NCBI RefSeq assembly: GCF_033115175.1
Contig: NC_084843.1
Span: forward strand, 58,072,474 to 58,136,473
Direction: 5' to 3'
DNA from: Lepus europaeus
Taxonomy: Eukaryota; Chordata; Mammalia; Lagomorpha; Leporidae
Length of the DNA: 64,000 nt
Below, in pieces: positions 1 through 10,811 of the stretch. Position 1 is the stretch's first letter; each line of letters begins with the position of its first letter. The notes under the pieces are model-generated. The model was not told where the DNA came from and searched no databases. It saw only the letters and a program-made list of their open reading frames with translations. The position numbers and the translations under genes were made by a program.

Positions 1-29
1 TAACCCTGCCTTTCAAATGAATAAATGAA

Positions 30-382
30 TCTTTTTTTTTTTTTTTTTAGATTTTTATTTATTTATTTAACAGGTAGTGTTACAGACAATGAGAGAGAGA
101 AAGACAGAGAGAAAGGTCTTCCGTCCGCTGGTTCACTCCTCAAATGGCTGCAACGGCCAGAGCTATGCCGATCTGAAGCCAGGAGCCAGGTGCCTCCACC
201 CCGCCCCCAGTCTCCCACATGGGTGCAGGGGCCCAAGCACTTGGGCCATCCTCCACTGCCCTCCCGGGCCACAGCAAAGAGCAGGACTGGAAGAGGAGCA
301 ACCAGGACTAGAACCTGGCGCCCACATGGGATGCCAGCGCTGCAGGTAGAGGATTAACCTAGTGCGCCACAGCACTGGCCCC
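30..382 (-). mobile_element. C-SINE, antisense, full length
   Basis: Poly(T) start, then AACAGGTAGTGTTACAGACA, ending GCGCCACAGCACTGGCCCC. Imperfect target repeat (AATGAATCTTTT / ATAAATCTTTT). Confidence 0.9.
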
Positions 383-424
383 ATAAATCTTTTAAAAATA
401 CTTTAAAAAAAAAAAAAGTCCTTT

Positions 425-720
425 AGAGATGAGCATCTGTCACAGCAGTTAAATTATCATGTGGGCTGCTAACATTCCATGTTGGAGTCCCAGTTTCAGT
501 TCAGATTTGTTTCCTAATCATGTGCACTCTGGGAGGCAGCAGGAGGGTGGCTGAAGTACTTGGGTCGCTGCCAACCATACAAGAGACCTATCCTGAGTTC
601 TGAGCTGCTAGCTCTGGCCAGTCCTGGCTGAGTGGGCATTTGGGGAGTGAATCAGCAGATAAAAGATCACTCAGTGTGTGTGTGTCTGCATATGTATTTG
701 TCTGTCTTTCAAATTAAGAA
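425..720 (+). mobile_element. C-SINE, sense, old
   Basis: Diverged head (CACAGCAGTTAAATTATCA), TCTGTCTTTCAAATTAAG end. Confidence 0.7.
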
Positions 721-734
721 AAAAAGAAAAAAAA

Positions 735-985
735 TCCCTTAAGCAGAAAGCTTTTAACAGCAAGAGCAAGTCATTTAGGTGGAGTCATACACAAAATAAG
801 GACAAGTTCATCACTTGTTTTCCAGATCTCCAAGATTCAAAGGTTAAACGATTTAAGAAGGCCCAGTATTTCAAATCACAAAATCAGCATGCATAAAGAT
901 GTCAGACTATAATTATACTCCTGCTTTGTAAAGTGCAGTTAAAATATGATTAACACACAGGAGGCAGACAGCATTATCTGCAGCA
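735..985. other. DNA2 intron 6, non-repetitive
   Basis: AT-rich unique intron sequence; no exon or repeat recognised. Confidence 0.6.
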
Positions 986-1291
986 TAAATTTACTTATTT
1001 ACTCACTTATTTATTTGAAGCAGAGAAAAAGAGAGTTTCCATCCAGTGGTTCATTCCTCAAGTGTCCAGAAAGGCTGGGGCTCGGCTGGGGCTGAAGTCA
1101 GAAGCTTGGAACTCAATACAGGTATCCTGTGCAGGTGGCAGGGACTCAATTACTTAAGCCAACACCTGCTGCTTTCCAGGGTCTGTTTTGCTGAGAAGCT
1201 GGAAATCAGGAGCCAGAGCCAAGAACTGAACCCAAGCACAAAAATGTGGGACCTGCATCTTAACAAGTTTTTTAACTATTATGCCAGATGC
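985..1291 (-). mobile_element. C-SINE, antisense, old
   Basis: TTATTTATTTGAAGCAGAGA start; body strongly diverged, ends ATTATGCCAGATGCC. Confidence 0.75.
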
Positions 1292-1483
1292 CAATTTGAG
1301 GAGCTTCATCCTGGTCTCCCATGTGGGTGCAGGGGCCCAAGCACCCAGTCCATCCTCTGCTGCTTTCCCAGGTGCACTAGCAGGTAGCAGCATGGGAAGT
1401 GGAGCAGCTGGGACTTGACCAGTAGCCATGTGGGATGCCAGCATTACAGGTAGCAGCTTAACCCATTATACAAGGCTGGCCCC
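1292..1483 (-). mobile_element. C-SINE, antisense, lacks its 3' part
   Basis: Begins inside the element (GAGCTTCATCCTGGTCTCCC) directly at the end of the previous copy and runs to the head (CAAGGCTGGCCCC). Could be a recombination joint between two copies. Confidence 0.75.
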
Positions 1484-1618
1484 CAAACCCAACATTTCTG
1501 TTTGAACCTTGCTCCAGAAAATTTTTCATTTTCCCCAATATAAGAATTACTATTTTTTTTTTCTGTAAAGTTCCTTTTGTAGCTTCTCTTCTGGGGAAGA
1601 CAAGTTCCAACTGAAGAA

Positions 1619-1964
1619 GGGGCCGGCACTGTGGCATAGAAGGTAAGCAGTCACCTGCAGTGCTGGCATCCCATATAGGCACCAGTTCTAATCCTGGCTG
1701 CTCCACTTCCTATCCAGCTCTCTGCTATGGCCTGGGAAAGCAGTAGAAGATGGCGCAAGTGCTTGGGCCCCTGCACCCACATGGTAGACTCAGAAGAAGC
1801 TCCTGGCTCCTGGCTCCGGATCGGCACAGCTCCAGCTGTTGCAGCCAATTGGAGAGTGAACCAGCGGATAGAAGACTTTTCTTTCTCTTTCTCTCTCTCT
1901 GCCTCTGCTCTCTCTGTGTAACTCTGACTTTTGAATAAATAAATAAATCTTAAAAAAAAAAAGA
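1619..1964 (+). mobile_element. C-SINE, sense, older type
   Basis: GGGCCGGCACTGTGGCATAG head, AAATAAATAAATCTT(A)n end. Confidence 0.9.
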
Positions 1965-1965
1965 T

Positions 1966-2770
1966 ATCCCTACTGAACAAAATTTAATGCAGTAATATTC
2001 ATTGCCTTGATGGTATAGCAAAAATTAGAACAGTAAACTAAATGAAAAAGGATTCACAAACCCAAATCACCTTATACCTTGAAATGCTTTTATATTTCCC
2101 TCCAAGTAGCATTCTAAAGTGACACCAAACTTGTGATTAAAATAAAGTCAAGTAAAATTTTCAATCTCATAAACATCTTTTCTTCTATCTTGATACAATT
2201 TTCCTTCTTGAAGAGGGCTTTAATCTAGCCAAATAATTACTTTGTAATTTCAGCCATTTGTGTATTACTAAAGTGAAAAGTTCAAGTGTCTCTATAACCC
2301 AGCAATAGTTAAGAAAAGAAGGCTATCTTACTTTTCTTTCTCAAACTTCAAAGCTTTCATGAGAACCATTAATGTTTGGTATACAATTAAGAATGGCAAG
2401 AAAGATTTAGCAAATCTTTTTTTACCATTGATTATCCAATTCAATACTTTAAATCTGAACCTTATTTTACATAAAATCTGCTCAAATAACAGGCAAAATT
2501 TCAAAGGCAAGAATACATTTATGTTTTATCACAAATGCTATGCTGTTACATCATATACTCCCTTAGTATATCATAAAAATAAAATACTACTACTTTCAGT
2601 TTTCTCTTCACAGATTTCAGTTCCTGTGAAAACAGATCACATATTGCCACTGAAGATATGGATGGAGTGGACAGAAATAATTAGAAAACAAAAAGCAACT
2701 CTGTGTTAATTAATTACTTTGATCTGTTAAGTTACTATCATATAAATTTCAAAATTATTTTGTAATCTTA
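1966..2770. other. DNA2 intron 6, non-repetitive
   Basis: About 800 bases of AT-rich unique intron. Open frames here (up to 116 codons) have no splice context or similarity to DNA2 exons. Confidence 0.6.
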
Positions 2771-2774
2771 TTTT

Positions 2775-3426
2775 ATTTTCAGTTTATTTGAAAGGCAAAA
2801 AGACAGAGAGAAGAGAGATCTTCATCTACTGGTTTACTTCAAAAAAGTCTTCATGGCCGGCGCCGCGGCTCACTAGGCTAATCCTCCGCCCTGCGGCGCC
2901 GGCACACCGGGTTCTAGTCCCGGTTGGGGCACCGATCCTGTCCCAGTTGCCCCTCTTCCAGGCCAGCTCTCTGCTGTGGCCAGGGAGTGCAGTGGAGGAT
3001 GGCCCAAGTGCTTGGGCCCTGCACCCCATGGGAGACCAGGAGAAGCACCTGGCTCCTGCCATCGGATCAGCGCGGTGCGCCGGCTGCAGCACGCCTACCG
3101 CGGCGGCCATTGGAGGGTGAACCAACGGCAAAAGGAAGATCTTTCTCTCTGTCTCTCTCTCACTGTCCACTCTGCCTGTCAAAAAAAAAAAAAAAAAAAA
3201 AAAGTCTTCAATAGCCAAGGCAGGGCCAAGCCAAAGCCAAGGGCCTAAAACTCAATTCAGGTCTCCCATGTGGGAGGCATGTAACCAACTATTACAGCTA
3301 TCATCTACTGACTCCATTAGCAGGGAGCTGGGTCAGAATGGAGTAGCTGGGACTCAAACCAGGACTTCGAAATGGGATACAAGCATCCCAAGCAGCATCC
3401 TAACCACTGTGCCAAATACCTACCCC
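2775..3426 (-). mobile_element. Old antisense C-SINE split by a younger one
   Basis: Parts 2775-2853 and 3211-3426 join into one antisense copy; AAAAAAGTCTTCA is repeated at the split. Confidence 0.85.
2855..3203 (+). mobile_element. Young GC-rich C-SINE inside an older copy
   Basis: GGCCGGCGCCGCGGCTCACT head, CTGCCTGTC(A)n end with about 23 A. Target repeat AAAAAAGTCTTCA at 2841-2853 and about 3198-3210. Confidence 0.92.
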
Positions 3427-3642
3427 TAAATTTCAAATAAGTTTGAAAGAGAAGACTGTTATGTTTATCCAAGATGAATATTTATTTAATAGATGATTTT
3501 TTAAACTTCAACTTATTATAATAAGAGGCAGTCCTGTTTTATCTCAGATTAAAAAATCAATATGTTAGAAATAAAAGAATGGACTTACACCAATGAATCC
3601 GTAAGTATCCTAAGTAAATGTTACATATAAAAAACATCTTCA

Positions 3643-3958
3643 GAATGAGCATTTGGCCTAGCAGTTGAAGATGTCAGTTAGGATTCTGCATCCCACACTG
3701 CAGGGCCAGGGTTCATTACCCAGCTCTGGCTCCTGAATCCAGCATCATGCTAATTGCAGACTCTGGAATGACAGTGACGGCTCAAGGGCTTGGTTCCCTG
3801 CCACCTATTTGGGAGATCTGGACTGAGTCCCCAGCTCCCAGGTTTGACCCAGCCCAGCCCAGCCCTACCCCTGCTGTTGCTCTGGGGAGTGAACCAGCAG
3901 ACAGGAGTTGGCTAGCTCACTTGCTCTCACTCTCTCAAAATAAAAACAAAACAAAACA
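3643..3958 (+). mobile_element. C-SINE, sense, old
   Basis: GAGCATTTGGCCTAGCAGTT head, tail (AAAAC)n. Ends about 35 bases from DNA2 exon 6. Confidence 0.75.
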
Positions 3959-3991
3959 CCTCCATTGTAACTATTTTCTTAAAATGTATAC

Positions 3992-4211
3992 CTGACTACG
4001 GTGTTCAACAGAATTTGATTCTTTGCCAGTTTTTAGTTCCAAGGGCATTATCTTGTATTTTGTCTTATGACCTCGATGTATTTTCACACCAACTGTAACA
4101 TCTATTTTGCCCTTTAGTCCGAACCTAGGGGACCAAATGCTTTCTTCAATATCCAATGAATTGATTACTTCAATGTGACATGTTGAATTATTATTACTGC
4201 CATCACTTGGC
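3992..4211 (-). CDS. DNA2: DNA2 exon 6, nuclease catalytic core
   Basis: 220 nt encoding residues 239-311 and ending on a complete codon (HRSQ). It carries the catalytic signature of the PD-(D/E)xK nuclease: the metal-binding aspartate in [11 protein letters not shown] (Asp275) and, 21 residues later, [10 protein letters not shown] with Glu296 and Lys298. Both are intact, so the copy is not nuclease-dead in the part seen. Acceptor TTTTAG|GCCAAG, donor AGTCAG|GTATAC. The next exon, expected to start VVLYTLL, is not in the remaining 3.99 kb, so intron 6 runs past the left edge. Confidence 0.94.
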
Positions 4212-4321
4212 CTAAAAAAGAAAACACAAAATACTCAATTAGAATATTTGGCTCATTACACATTTGCTGGTCTTGACTGACTACCTCACACAAAAAATGT
4301 GGGGATTAGAAAGTTTTACTG

Positions 4322-4500
4322 CAATGATTCTCAAAGTATAGTCCCTGGACCAGTAACATCAGCATCACCTGGCAACCTGATATAAACGTAAATTCAAAGG
4401 CTCCCTCTCCAGACTGATTCAAGCAGAATCTGCAAGGATGAAGCCCAGCAATCTACTTCACAAACCCCCTAAGCAATTCTGATGTGCACTCAAGTTTAAG
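4322..4500 (+). mobile_element. MER5A (hAT-Charlie) copy
   Basis: TTCTCAAAGTATAGTCCCTG, ATCAGCATCACCTGGCAACC and TCTGATGTGCACTCAAGTTT match MER5A across its full 180 bases, including both inverted ends. In DNA2 intron 5, about 110 bases from exon 6. Confidence 0.85.
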
Positions 4501-5072
4501 TGTCTATAGGCTCTCATGTAATTTAATCTTTGCTAATATTTATCATCTGTGCTTTTCAGTTCATTCCCACTACAATCTTCTCAAGACCTTTCCTGAAGCC
4601 AAGATTACTATGTGGACAGCTGGAGGCACAATTATCAATTTGAGTATTCTGACAATTATTACACAAATTAATATGTAATGGCTTGAATGTGTTGCACCTA
4701 CACAGCAAGGGATGTGTTCCTTCATGTAATACCTTATTAGACGCTGTAAGCACATGTGCTCAGCCCACCATCTATGAAGCACTGGGCTTGTTCATCTAAC
4801 TTTTCACCCACAATCCACACAGAACAATCTTCAAAGGACCTCGTGACCACACCTACACATCCCCATTATGTTCTTTACTTAATCATTAAGTGAATCCATC
4901 TTGGCCTCTATCAACATCTAAAATTAAGCACTCAATATTGTTTTTTAATTATAAAAGAGGTTCAGATGTTAATATCTTAACTAGGCAAGAGCAAAGAAAG
5001 GAGAAAAAAGGGAATATAATAAGTGTTGAGAGAACTGGAACAGATGGAAACAACGATGAAAATTATTATACA
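4501..5072. other. DNA2 intron 5, non-repetitive
   Basis: Unique AT-rich intron sequence, nothing recognised. Confidence 0.55.
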
Positions 5073-5414
5073 GAGGCAGGTCTTTCGGTGCAGCAGCTCA
5101 AGTGGTTGTTTGGGATACCCACATCCCATATCATAGTGCCAGTTCAAGTCCTGCTACTCGGCTTCTGAGCCACTGTCCTGGTAATGTGAATGGAAGGCAG
5201 CAGATGATGGCCCAAATACTTGAGCCCCTATCACCCATGTAGGAAACTCAGATGCACTTCCTGGCTCCTGAATTCAGGCAGGCACAAGCCTGGCCATTGA
5301 AGCCACTTGGGAGTCAACCAGCAGACAGAAGAGATATCCTTCTCGTGCATGCACATGCTCTCTTGCCCTCTCTCAGTCTGCTTTTCAAACAAATAAATCT
5401 TTAACAACAACAAA
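5073..5414 (+). mobile_element. C-SINE, sense, old
   Basis: GTGCAGCAGCTCAAGTGGTT head region, CAAACAAATAAATCTTTAAC end. Confidence 0.85.
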
Positions 5415-5444
5415 ATTAATCCTTATACATGATTAAGATTTACT

Positions 5445-5808
5445 GGCCAGCGCTGTGGCTTAACAGGCTAATCCTCCACCTTGCGGCGCCGGCACACCGG
5501 GTTCTAGTCCCGGCTGGGGCGCCGGATTCTATCCCGGTTGCCCCTCTTCCAGGCCAGCTCTCTGCTGTGGCCAGGGAGTGCAGTGGAGGATGGCCCAAGT
5601 GCTTGGGCCCTGCACCCCATGGGAGACCAGGAGAAGCACCTGGCTGCTGCCATCGGATCAACGCGGTACGCCGGCCGCAGCGGCCATTGGAGGGTGAACC
5701 AACGGCAAAAAGGAAGACCTTTCTGTCTCTCTCTCACTGTCCACTCTGCCTATCAAAAATTAAAAAATAATAATAATAATAATAATAAAGTAAATAAATA
5801 AATAAATA
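5445..5808 (+). mobile_element. Young C-SINE with (AAT)n/(AAAT)n tail
   Basis: GGCCAGCGCTGTGGCTTAAC head; the A-tail has become AATAAT and AAATAAAT repeats at 5768-5808. Confidence 0.9.
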
Positions 5809-6128
5809 AAGATTTACTTATTTCTTTGAATGGCAGAGTTACAGAGAGGCAGAGGCAGAGAGAGAGAGAGTCTTCCATTGGCTGGTTCACTCCCCAATGG
5901 CCGCAGCAGCCAGAGCTGCACCCAACTGAAGCCAGAAGCCAGGAGCTTCTTCCGGGTCCCCCTACTCAGGTGTAGCGGCCCAAACATCTGGGCCATCTTC
6001 TACTGCTTGCCCAGGCCACAGCAGAGAGCTGGATCAGAAGTGGAGCAGCTGGGACTCAAACCGGCACCCGTATGGGATGCTGGCACTGCAGACGGTGGCT
6101 TTACACACTATGCCACAGCGCCAGCCCC
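5809..6128 (-). mobile_element. C-SINE, antisense
   Basis: AGATTTACTTATTTCTTTGA to GCCACAGCGCCAGCCCC; lies tail to tail with the previous copy. Confidence 0.9.
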
Positions 6129-6289
6129 GTGAATTACTTTTAAGAATGTACTTTATTTAATATAAAATGACCAAGAATTATTATCTCAACATGTAATCAA
6201 TGTAAACATTATTAATAAAACATTCTGTAACTTTTGATTAAAACAAAGAAACTTCTACTAGGGTGAGTTTGTGAAGAAACAACCAGTTT

Positions 6290-6525
6290 GTATATGTAGA
6301 CAGACACAGAGCTCCTGATCACTGTTTCACACTCCAAATGCACTAATTTTCAAGGGCTGGGCTGATTCCAAGCCTAGGGAGGTCAGTGACACAAGCCAGG
6401 TCTACCTTGTGAGATCAGGGACCCAATTATTTGAATTATTGCTGCCTCTCAGGAAGTCAGGAAACAGAGCTGGTTTTTAATCCCAGATATTCCAACATCT
6501 TAAACACTGGACTAAATACGTACCC
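6290..6525 (-). mobile_element. C-SINE, antisense, old and partial
   Basis: ACAGAGCTCCTGATCACTGT to GACTAAATACGTACCC, strongly diverged. Confidence 0.65.
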
Positions 6526-6589
6526 AAAATCAATCAACTGTTGAAAATAAAAAATGGTATGATTTTTATGGCAGAGAAAAAATTTAAAT

Positions 6590-6715
6590 GTTGTAAAATA
6601 AAAAAAGAAAATACTATGCTAAGTGAAATAAACCAGCCACAAGAAGACAACTACTGTATGATCCCACTTATATGGGATATCTAAAGTGGCCAAATTCTTA
6701 AAAATATAAAGTAGA
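6590..6715 (+). mobile_element. L1M 3' fragment
   Basis: GTGAAATAAACCAGCCACAA and CTACTGTATGATCCCACTTA are standard L1M 3' phrases. Ends at a SINE insertion. Confidence 0.65.
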
Positions 6716-7024
6716 GGCCAGCGCCGTGGCTCAACAGGCTAATCCTCCACCTAGCGGCGCCGGCACACCAGGTTCTAGTCCCGGTCGGGGCACCAGATTC
6801 TGTCCCGGTTGACCCTCTTCCAGGCCAGCTTCTGCTATGGCCCGGGAGTGCAGTGGAGGATGGCCCAAGTGCTTGGGCCTTGCACCCCATGGGAGACCAG
6901 GAGGAAGCACATGGCTCCTGGCTTCGGGGCAGCGTGGTGCGCTGGCTGCAGCGGCCATTGGAGGGTGAACCAACGGCAAAAGAAGACCTTTCTCTCTGTC
7001 TCTCTCACTGTCCACTCTGCCTGT

Positions 7025-7056
<32 letters not shown>
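6716..7056 (+). mobile_element. Young C-SINE
   Basis: GGCCAGCGCCGTGGCTCAAC head, about 30-base A-tail. Target repeat ATATAAAGTAGAGG on both sides. Confidence 0.9.

Positions 7057-7094
<38 letters not shown>
7057..7094. repeat. (TA)19 microsatellite at a SINE tail
   Basis: Uninterrupted TA repeat directly after the poly(A) of the preceding SINE; probably length-variable. Confidence 0.9.
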
Positions 7095-7098
<4 letters not shown>

Positions 7099-7103
7099 AG
7101 AGG

Positions 7104-7443
7104 GGCCAGCGCTGTGGCATAAGGGGTAAGGCACCACTTGAGACACCTACATCTCATAAGAGAGCACTGGTTCAAATCTCAGCTACTCTGTGCTTCTGAT
7201 ACAGCTTCTTTCTTACTAATGTGCCTGGGAGGCAGCAGATGATGGTTCAAGTACTTGAGTTCCTGTCACCCATGAGGGAGACCGGATAGAGTTCCTGGCT
7301 CCTAGCCTCAGCCTGGCCCAGCCCATGCTGTTGTGGACATTTGGAGAGTGAACCAATAGACAGAAACTCGACCACTGCCCCCTTCCCCAAAATTTGCCTT
7401 TCAAATAAATAAAACTTTAAACAAATTAAAAAAAAAAAAAAAA
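7104..7443 (+). mobile_element. C-SINE, sense, older type
   Basis: GGCCAGCGCTGTGGCATAAG head, AATAAAACTTTAAACAAATT(A)n end. Confidence 0.85.
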
Positions 7444-7757
7444 CTTGAAAAATAAGCAAAATGACAAATGGCATTAAATGGCCAACACAGTATTTAAATA
7501 TACAACACAAGCTATATAATACTAACAGAGTAGGCCCCCAAAAAATATTTATAAACTAATTATTTTAAAAAATGTCTACATAGAAAAGTTAGGTGGCTTT
7601 ATTATAATGAAAATGAAATTTCTATTCAATTGTCAGGACCATAATTTAAAAATAAACAAAAAAAGGCCAATCGTAATAGCTCAATCTTTAAAAAGCTTTG
7701 ATTCAACATACAAGATGGGATCCTATGAACAATAAATAAAGCAAATACATTTCTTAC

Positions 7758-7883
7758 AGAGAGAGCTGCATCTGAGGGAAGTCCGTGTTCTGATGCATGA
7801 AGTCTCCAGCCCACTTAGAAAATGAAGGAAGATACTCCTCTACTTCTTGTTTTACTTCATCTTGACTGAGATTTAAGCGGTAC
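7758..7883 (-). CDS. DNA2: DNA2 exon 5
   Basis: 126 nt encoding residues 197-237, from [20 protein letters not shown] to [15 protein letters not shown], and two bases of Leu238. Compared with my recollection of human DNA2 (HKNTSTDFPQ), two residues are missing after the asparagine-threonine pair. This shifts later residue numbers by two and fits the nuclease aspartate falling at 275 here against 277 in human. Acceptor TGGCAG|GTACCG, donor CTCTCT|GTAAGA. Confidence 0.92.
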
Positions 7884-7899
7884 CTGCCAAAAGTAGATA

Positions 7900-8039
7900 T
7901 TAAACATGAGAATGTACACATGAGAGAAGGACAAGGTCCAAGCAAGAAACTCAAGTGTCCACTGGATAACAAATGGATAAGCAAAATGTAGCACAGATAC
8001 AGAATGGGAGTACCACAGTTTTTAAAAGGAAGGAAATTG
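7900..8039 (+). mobile_element. L1M 3' fragment
   Basis: CAAGTGTCCACTGGATAACA and the following GGATAAGCAAAATGTAGCAC are L1M 3' sequence. It lies just upstream (in gene order) of DNA2 exon 5. Confidence 0.55.
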
Positions 8040-8078
8040 GGACAGGCATTTGACTTAGTGATGAAGATGCCACCTGGG

Positions 8079-8400
8079 GGGCTGACACTGTGTCTCAGTA
8101 GGTAAAGCCTTCCTTATAGAGCCAGCATCCCAAATGGATGCTGGTTCAGTCCCGGTTGCTCTACTTCTGATCCAACTCTCTGCTGATGGCCTGGGAAAGC
8201 AGCTGAAGATGGCCCAAGTGCTTAGACCCCTGCACCTACCTGGAGACCTGGAAGAAGCTCCTGGTTCCTGGCTCCTGGTTTTTGATCTGCCCAGCTCTGG
8301 CCCTTGCGGCCATTTGAGAAGTGAACCAGTGGATGGAAGCTCTCTCTCTCTATAACTGCTTCTCAAATAAATAAATAAATAAATTTTTTTTTAAAAAAAA
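8079..8400 (+). mobile_element. C-SINE nested, first
   Basis: GGGGCTGACACTGTGTCTCA head, AAATAAATAAATAAATT end; followed by GATGCCAGTTGGA, a repeat of GATGCCACCTGG before it. Confidence 0.85.
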
Positions 8401-8412
8401 GATGCCAGTTGG

Positions 8413-8756
8413 AGGCCCAGCATTGTGGCACAGCAGATTAAGCCAATGCCTTCAAGGCTGGTGTCCTACATCAGAGCACCAGTTTGAGTCCAGACTGCTC
8501 CATTTCTAACCCAGCTCTCCGCTAATGCACTTGGGAAAGCAACAGAAGATAGCCCAAGTACTTGGGCCCCTGAACCCACATGAGAGTCCCAGATGGAGTT
8601 CCAGGCTCCAATCACTGGTCTGGTACTGCCCTGGCTATTGTGGTATTTGGAGAGTGAACCAGCAGACAGAACTCTCTCTCTATATATAAGTCTGCCTTTC
8701 AAATAAAAAAAATAAAATAAATCTTTGAATCTTTAAAAAAACTAAAGAAAAAATAT
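8413..8756 (+). mobile_element. C-SINE nested, second
   Basis: GGCCCAGCATTGTGGCACAG head, AAATAAATCTTTGAATC end. Confidence 0.85.
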
Positions 8757-9149
8757 GCTCCTTAGGACGCCTACATCCCATATCGGAGTGCCTGGGTTTG
8801 AGTTCTGGCTCGGTTCCCGACTCCAAATTCCTGCAATATGCACCCTGGGTGGCAAAAGGTGACAGCTAAAGTAGTTGGGTCCCTACCTCCCACATGGGAG
8901 ATACGGATTGGTCTGGCCCAGCCCCAGCTGGTGTGGGCATCTGGAGAGTAAGTCAGTGGACAGGACTTTTCTCTGCCTACCTGTGACCTATCCGCCACCC
9001 TCACCTTGCAAGTAAATAAAAGAAAATTTAAATGTCTGGAGACCTACTTATATGAGTAGACTCACACTCCCAGGATGGCCCCTACTTTAAGCTTTCCAAC
9101 CTTTATAACTTCTCTAGGAGATGAGAAGCCCATCAGTGTGTGTGTCAGA

Positions 9150-9310
9150 CCATACTTGGCTGTGAGTGCTAACTCTGCAGTAACCCTATGTGTTGACTGT
9201 CCATCAGATCTGTTTCCTCATCTGTATGGCAGAGAAAAATAACCACCTCTCAGAGTCAGTTTTCAATGAACGCAAGGTACTGAGCTTATGGTAAGAATGC
9301 TTCAGGGTAT
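9150..9310 (+). mobile_element. MIR-like SINE fragment
   Basis: CTGTTTCCTCATCTGTATGG, then a weak GGATTAAATG-type region. Sense MIR, diverged. Confidence 0.5.
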
Positions 9311-9329
9311 GAAGAGGAAGGTAATGAGG

Positions 9330-9480
9330 AATACTTATAACATGCTGACTTAGAGGCCAGGCAGGACTCTAGGGGGTTCCCGCGAACACACACCTTCATA
9401 CCTCACCATAATTCTATGAGACAGGCATTGGCATTGTCATTGCCACTTTATAGCCAAGGGAACTGAAGCCCACAGGTTAG
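9330..9480 (-). mobile_element. MIR fragment, antisense
   Basis: ACCATAATTCTATGAGACAG and GCCACTTTATAGCCAAGGGA read as antisense MIR. It sits tail to tail with the fragment at 9150. Confidence 0.6.
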
Positions 9481-9506
9481 ATTACTTCTAACTTCAAAAG
9501 GACACT

Positions 9507-9836
9507 GGCTGGCGCCGTGGCTTAACAGGCTAATCCTCTGCCTTGCAGCGCCGGCACACCGGGTTCTAGTCCCGGTTGAGGCACCGGATTCTATCCCGGT
9601 TGCCCCTCTTCCAGGCCAGCTCTCTGCTATGGCCCAAGGAAGGCAGTGGAGGATGGCCCAAGTCCTTGGGCCCTGCACCCACATGGGAGACCAGGAGAAG
9701 CACCTGGCTCCTGGCTTCGGGGCAGCGTGGTGCGCTGGCTGCAGCGGCCATTGGAGGGTGAACCAATGGCAAAAAGGAAGACCTTTCTCTCTGTCTCTCT
9801 CTCTCACTATCCACTCTGCCTGTCAAAAAAAAAAAA
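9507..9836 (+). mobile_element. Young C-SINE
   Basis: GGCTGGCGCCGTGGCTTAAC head, CTGCCTGTC(A)n end. Target repeat AAAAGGACA at 9496-9504 and 9834-9842. Confidence 0.92.
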
Positions 9837-9844
9837 AGGACATA

Positions 9845-10470
9845 TAGCTTTACCTGTGGAACCTAACTTCTTATTCCATGCTCCCTTCTAAACCATGTTG
9901 GAACAAGTTCCTGCCATTCCTCTCTCCCTGAAGATCTGAGTTCACTTCCTTCAGTACTGCCAAACTCTCCAATGAGTATTTCAAAAATAATTTGTCATTT
10001 TTCTAACATGCTCACAACAGCTCCATCCTAAACACATTCATAAACATGGCAATGTTAGGCTACTACAAATGTACTGCATGGTAACTTCACAATGCTTTCA
10101 ACACCACATTAATAAGCTCTCACTTTCCGAGATTTCTGCTGCCTCTGGCTTTCCGGAACAGGAGAGAACAGAGCTGTGCAGGCCTCCGAGTGAGCCAGGT
10201 CAGCAGGGAGGACGACACTGGCAACCGCAGCGCTCCCAAATTGTGTCTCAAGCACAACAGCAAGCTCGGGGTAGCTACTGCTAATAGCCAAAACCCACAG
10301 CAACACAATGCAGCTGCCCAAGGGGAAGCTATCCTCGCAAAAGGCTCTCTGAAGTCCTAACACGGGACGACTAAGGGATCGCAGTGGGAAACAGGGACCC
10401 GCATGCGACTGGCAGAAATGGGAACTGCGACAATGACTGCAGCAATTTGGCTCTAGATGGATCAAGATTT
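9845..10470. other. DNA2 intron 4 segment with CpG-bearing core
   Basis: No known repeat or gene recognised. 10110-10450 is richer in G, C and CpG than the intron around it and has a 125-codon open frame on the minus strand without similarity I can name. Confidence 0.5.
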
Positions 10471-10486
10471 TAAAGGCATAGGGCAT

Positions 10487-10811
10487 GGCCGGCGCCGTGG
10501 CTTAACAGGCTAATCCTCCGCCTTGCCGCGCCGGCACACGGGGTTCTAGTCCCAGTTGGGGCGTCGGATTCTATCCCGGTTGCCCCTCTTCCAGGCCAGC
10601 TCTCTGCTATGCCCCCGGAAGGCAGTGGAGGATGGCTCAAGTCCTTGGGCCCTGCACCCACATGGGAAACCAGGAGAAGCACCTGACTTCGGATCAGCGC
10701 GAAGTGCCAGCCGCAGCGGCCATTGGAGGGTGAACCAACGGCAAAAAGGAAGACCTTTCTCTCTGTCTCTCTCTCTCTCTCACTATCCACTCTACCTGTC
10801 CAAAAAAAAAA
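10487..10811 (+). mobile_element. Young C-SINE
   Basis: GGCCGGCGCCGTGGCTTAAC head, (A)12 tail. Target repeat AAAGGCATAGGGC at 10472-10484 and from 10811. Confidence 0.92.

Larger units (their letters stand above)
8040..9030 (+). mobile_element. Old C-SINE split by two younger C-SINEs
   Basis: Head 8040-8078 (GACAGGCATTTGACTTAGTG) and body 8760-9030 (GACGCCTACATCCCATATCG) belong to one old sense copy. Confidence 0.75.

Noticed and set aside
2359..2709. Possible DNA2 exon 7 in intron 6
   Set aside because: Neither strand encodes the expected continuation (VVLYTLL…); no matching splice sites.
2855..2930. tRNA genes (A- and B-box-like sequence with GGTTCTAGTCC)
   Set aside because: This is the tRNA-derived head of C-SINEs, repeated throughout; no cloverleaf with acceptor stem.
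2826..3218. Recurring open frames of 60-160 codons (…[19 protein letters not shown]… and …[12 protein letters not shown]…) at many places on both strands
   Set aside because: They are translations of the GC-rich young C-SINE in sense and antisense; the same peptide recurs wherever a copy lies.
5775..5808. CRISPR-like or tandem-repeat array
   Set aside because: Simple A-rich microsatellite in a SINE tail.
10109..10486. 125-codon minus-strand frame as a gene
   Set aside because: No splice context, no similarity I recognise, in an intron of DNA2 on the same strand; kept only as an unexplained segment.
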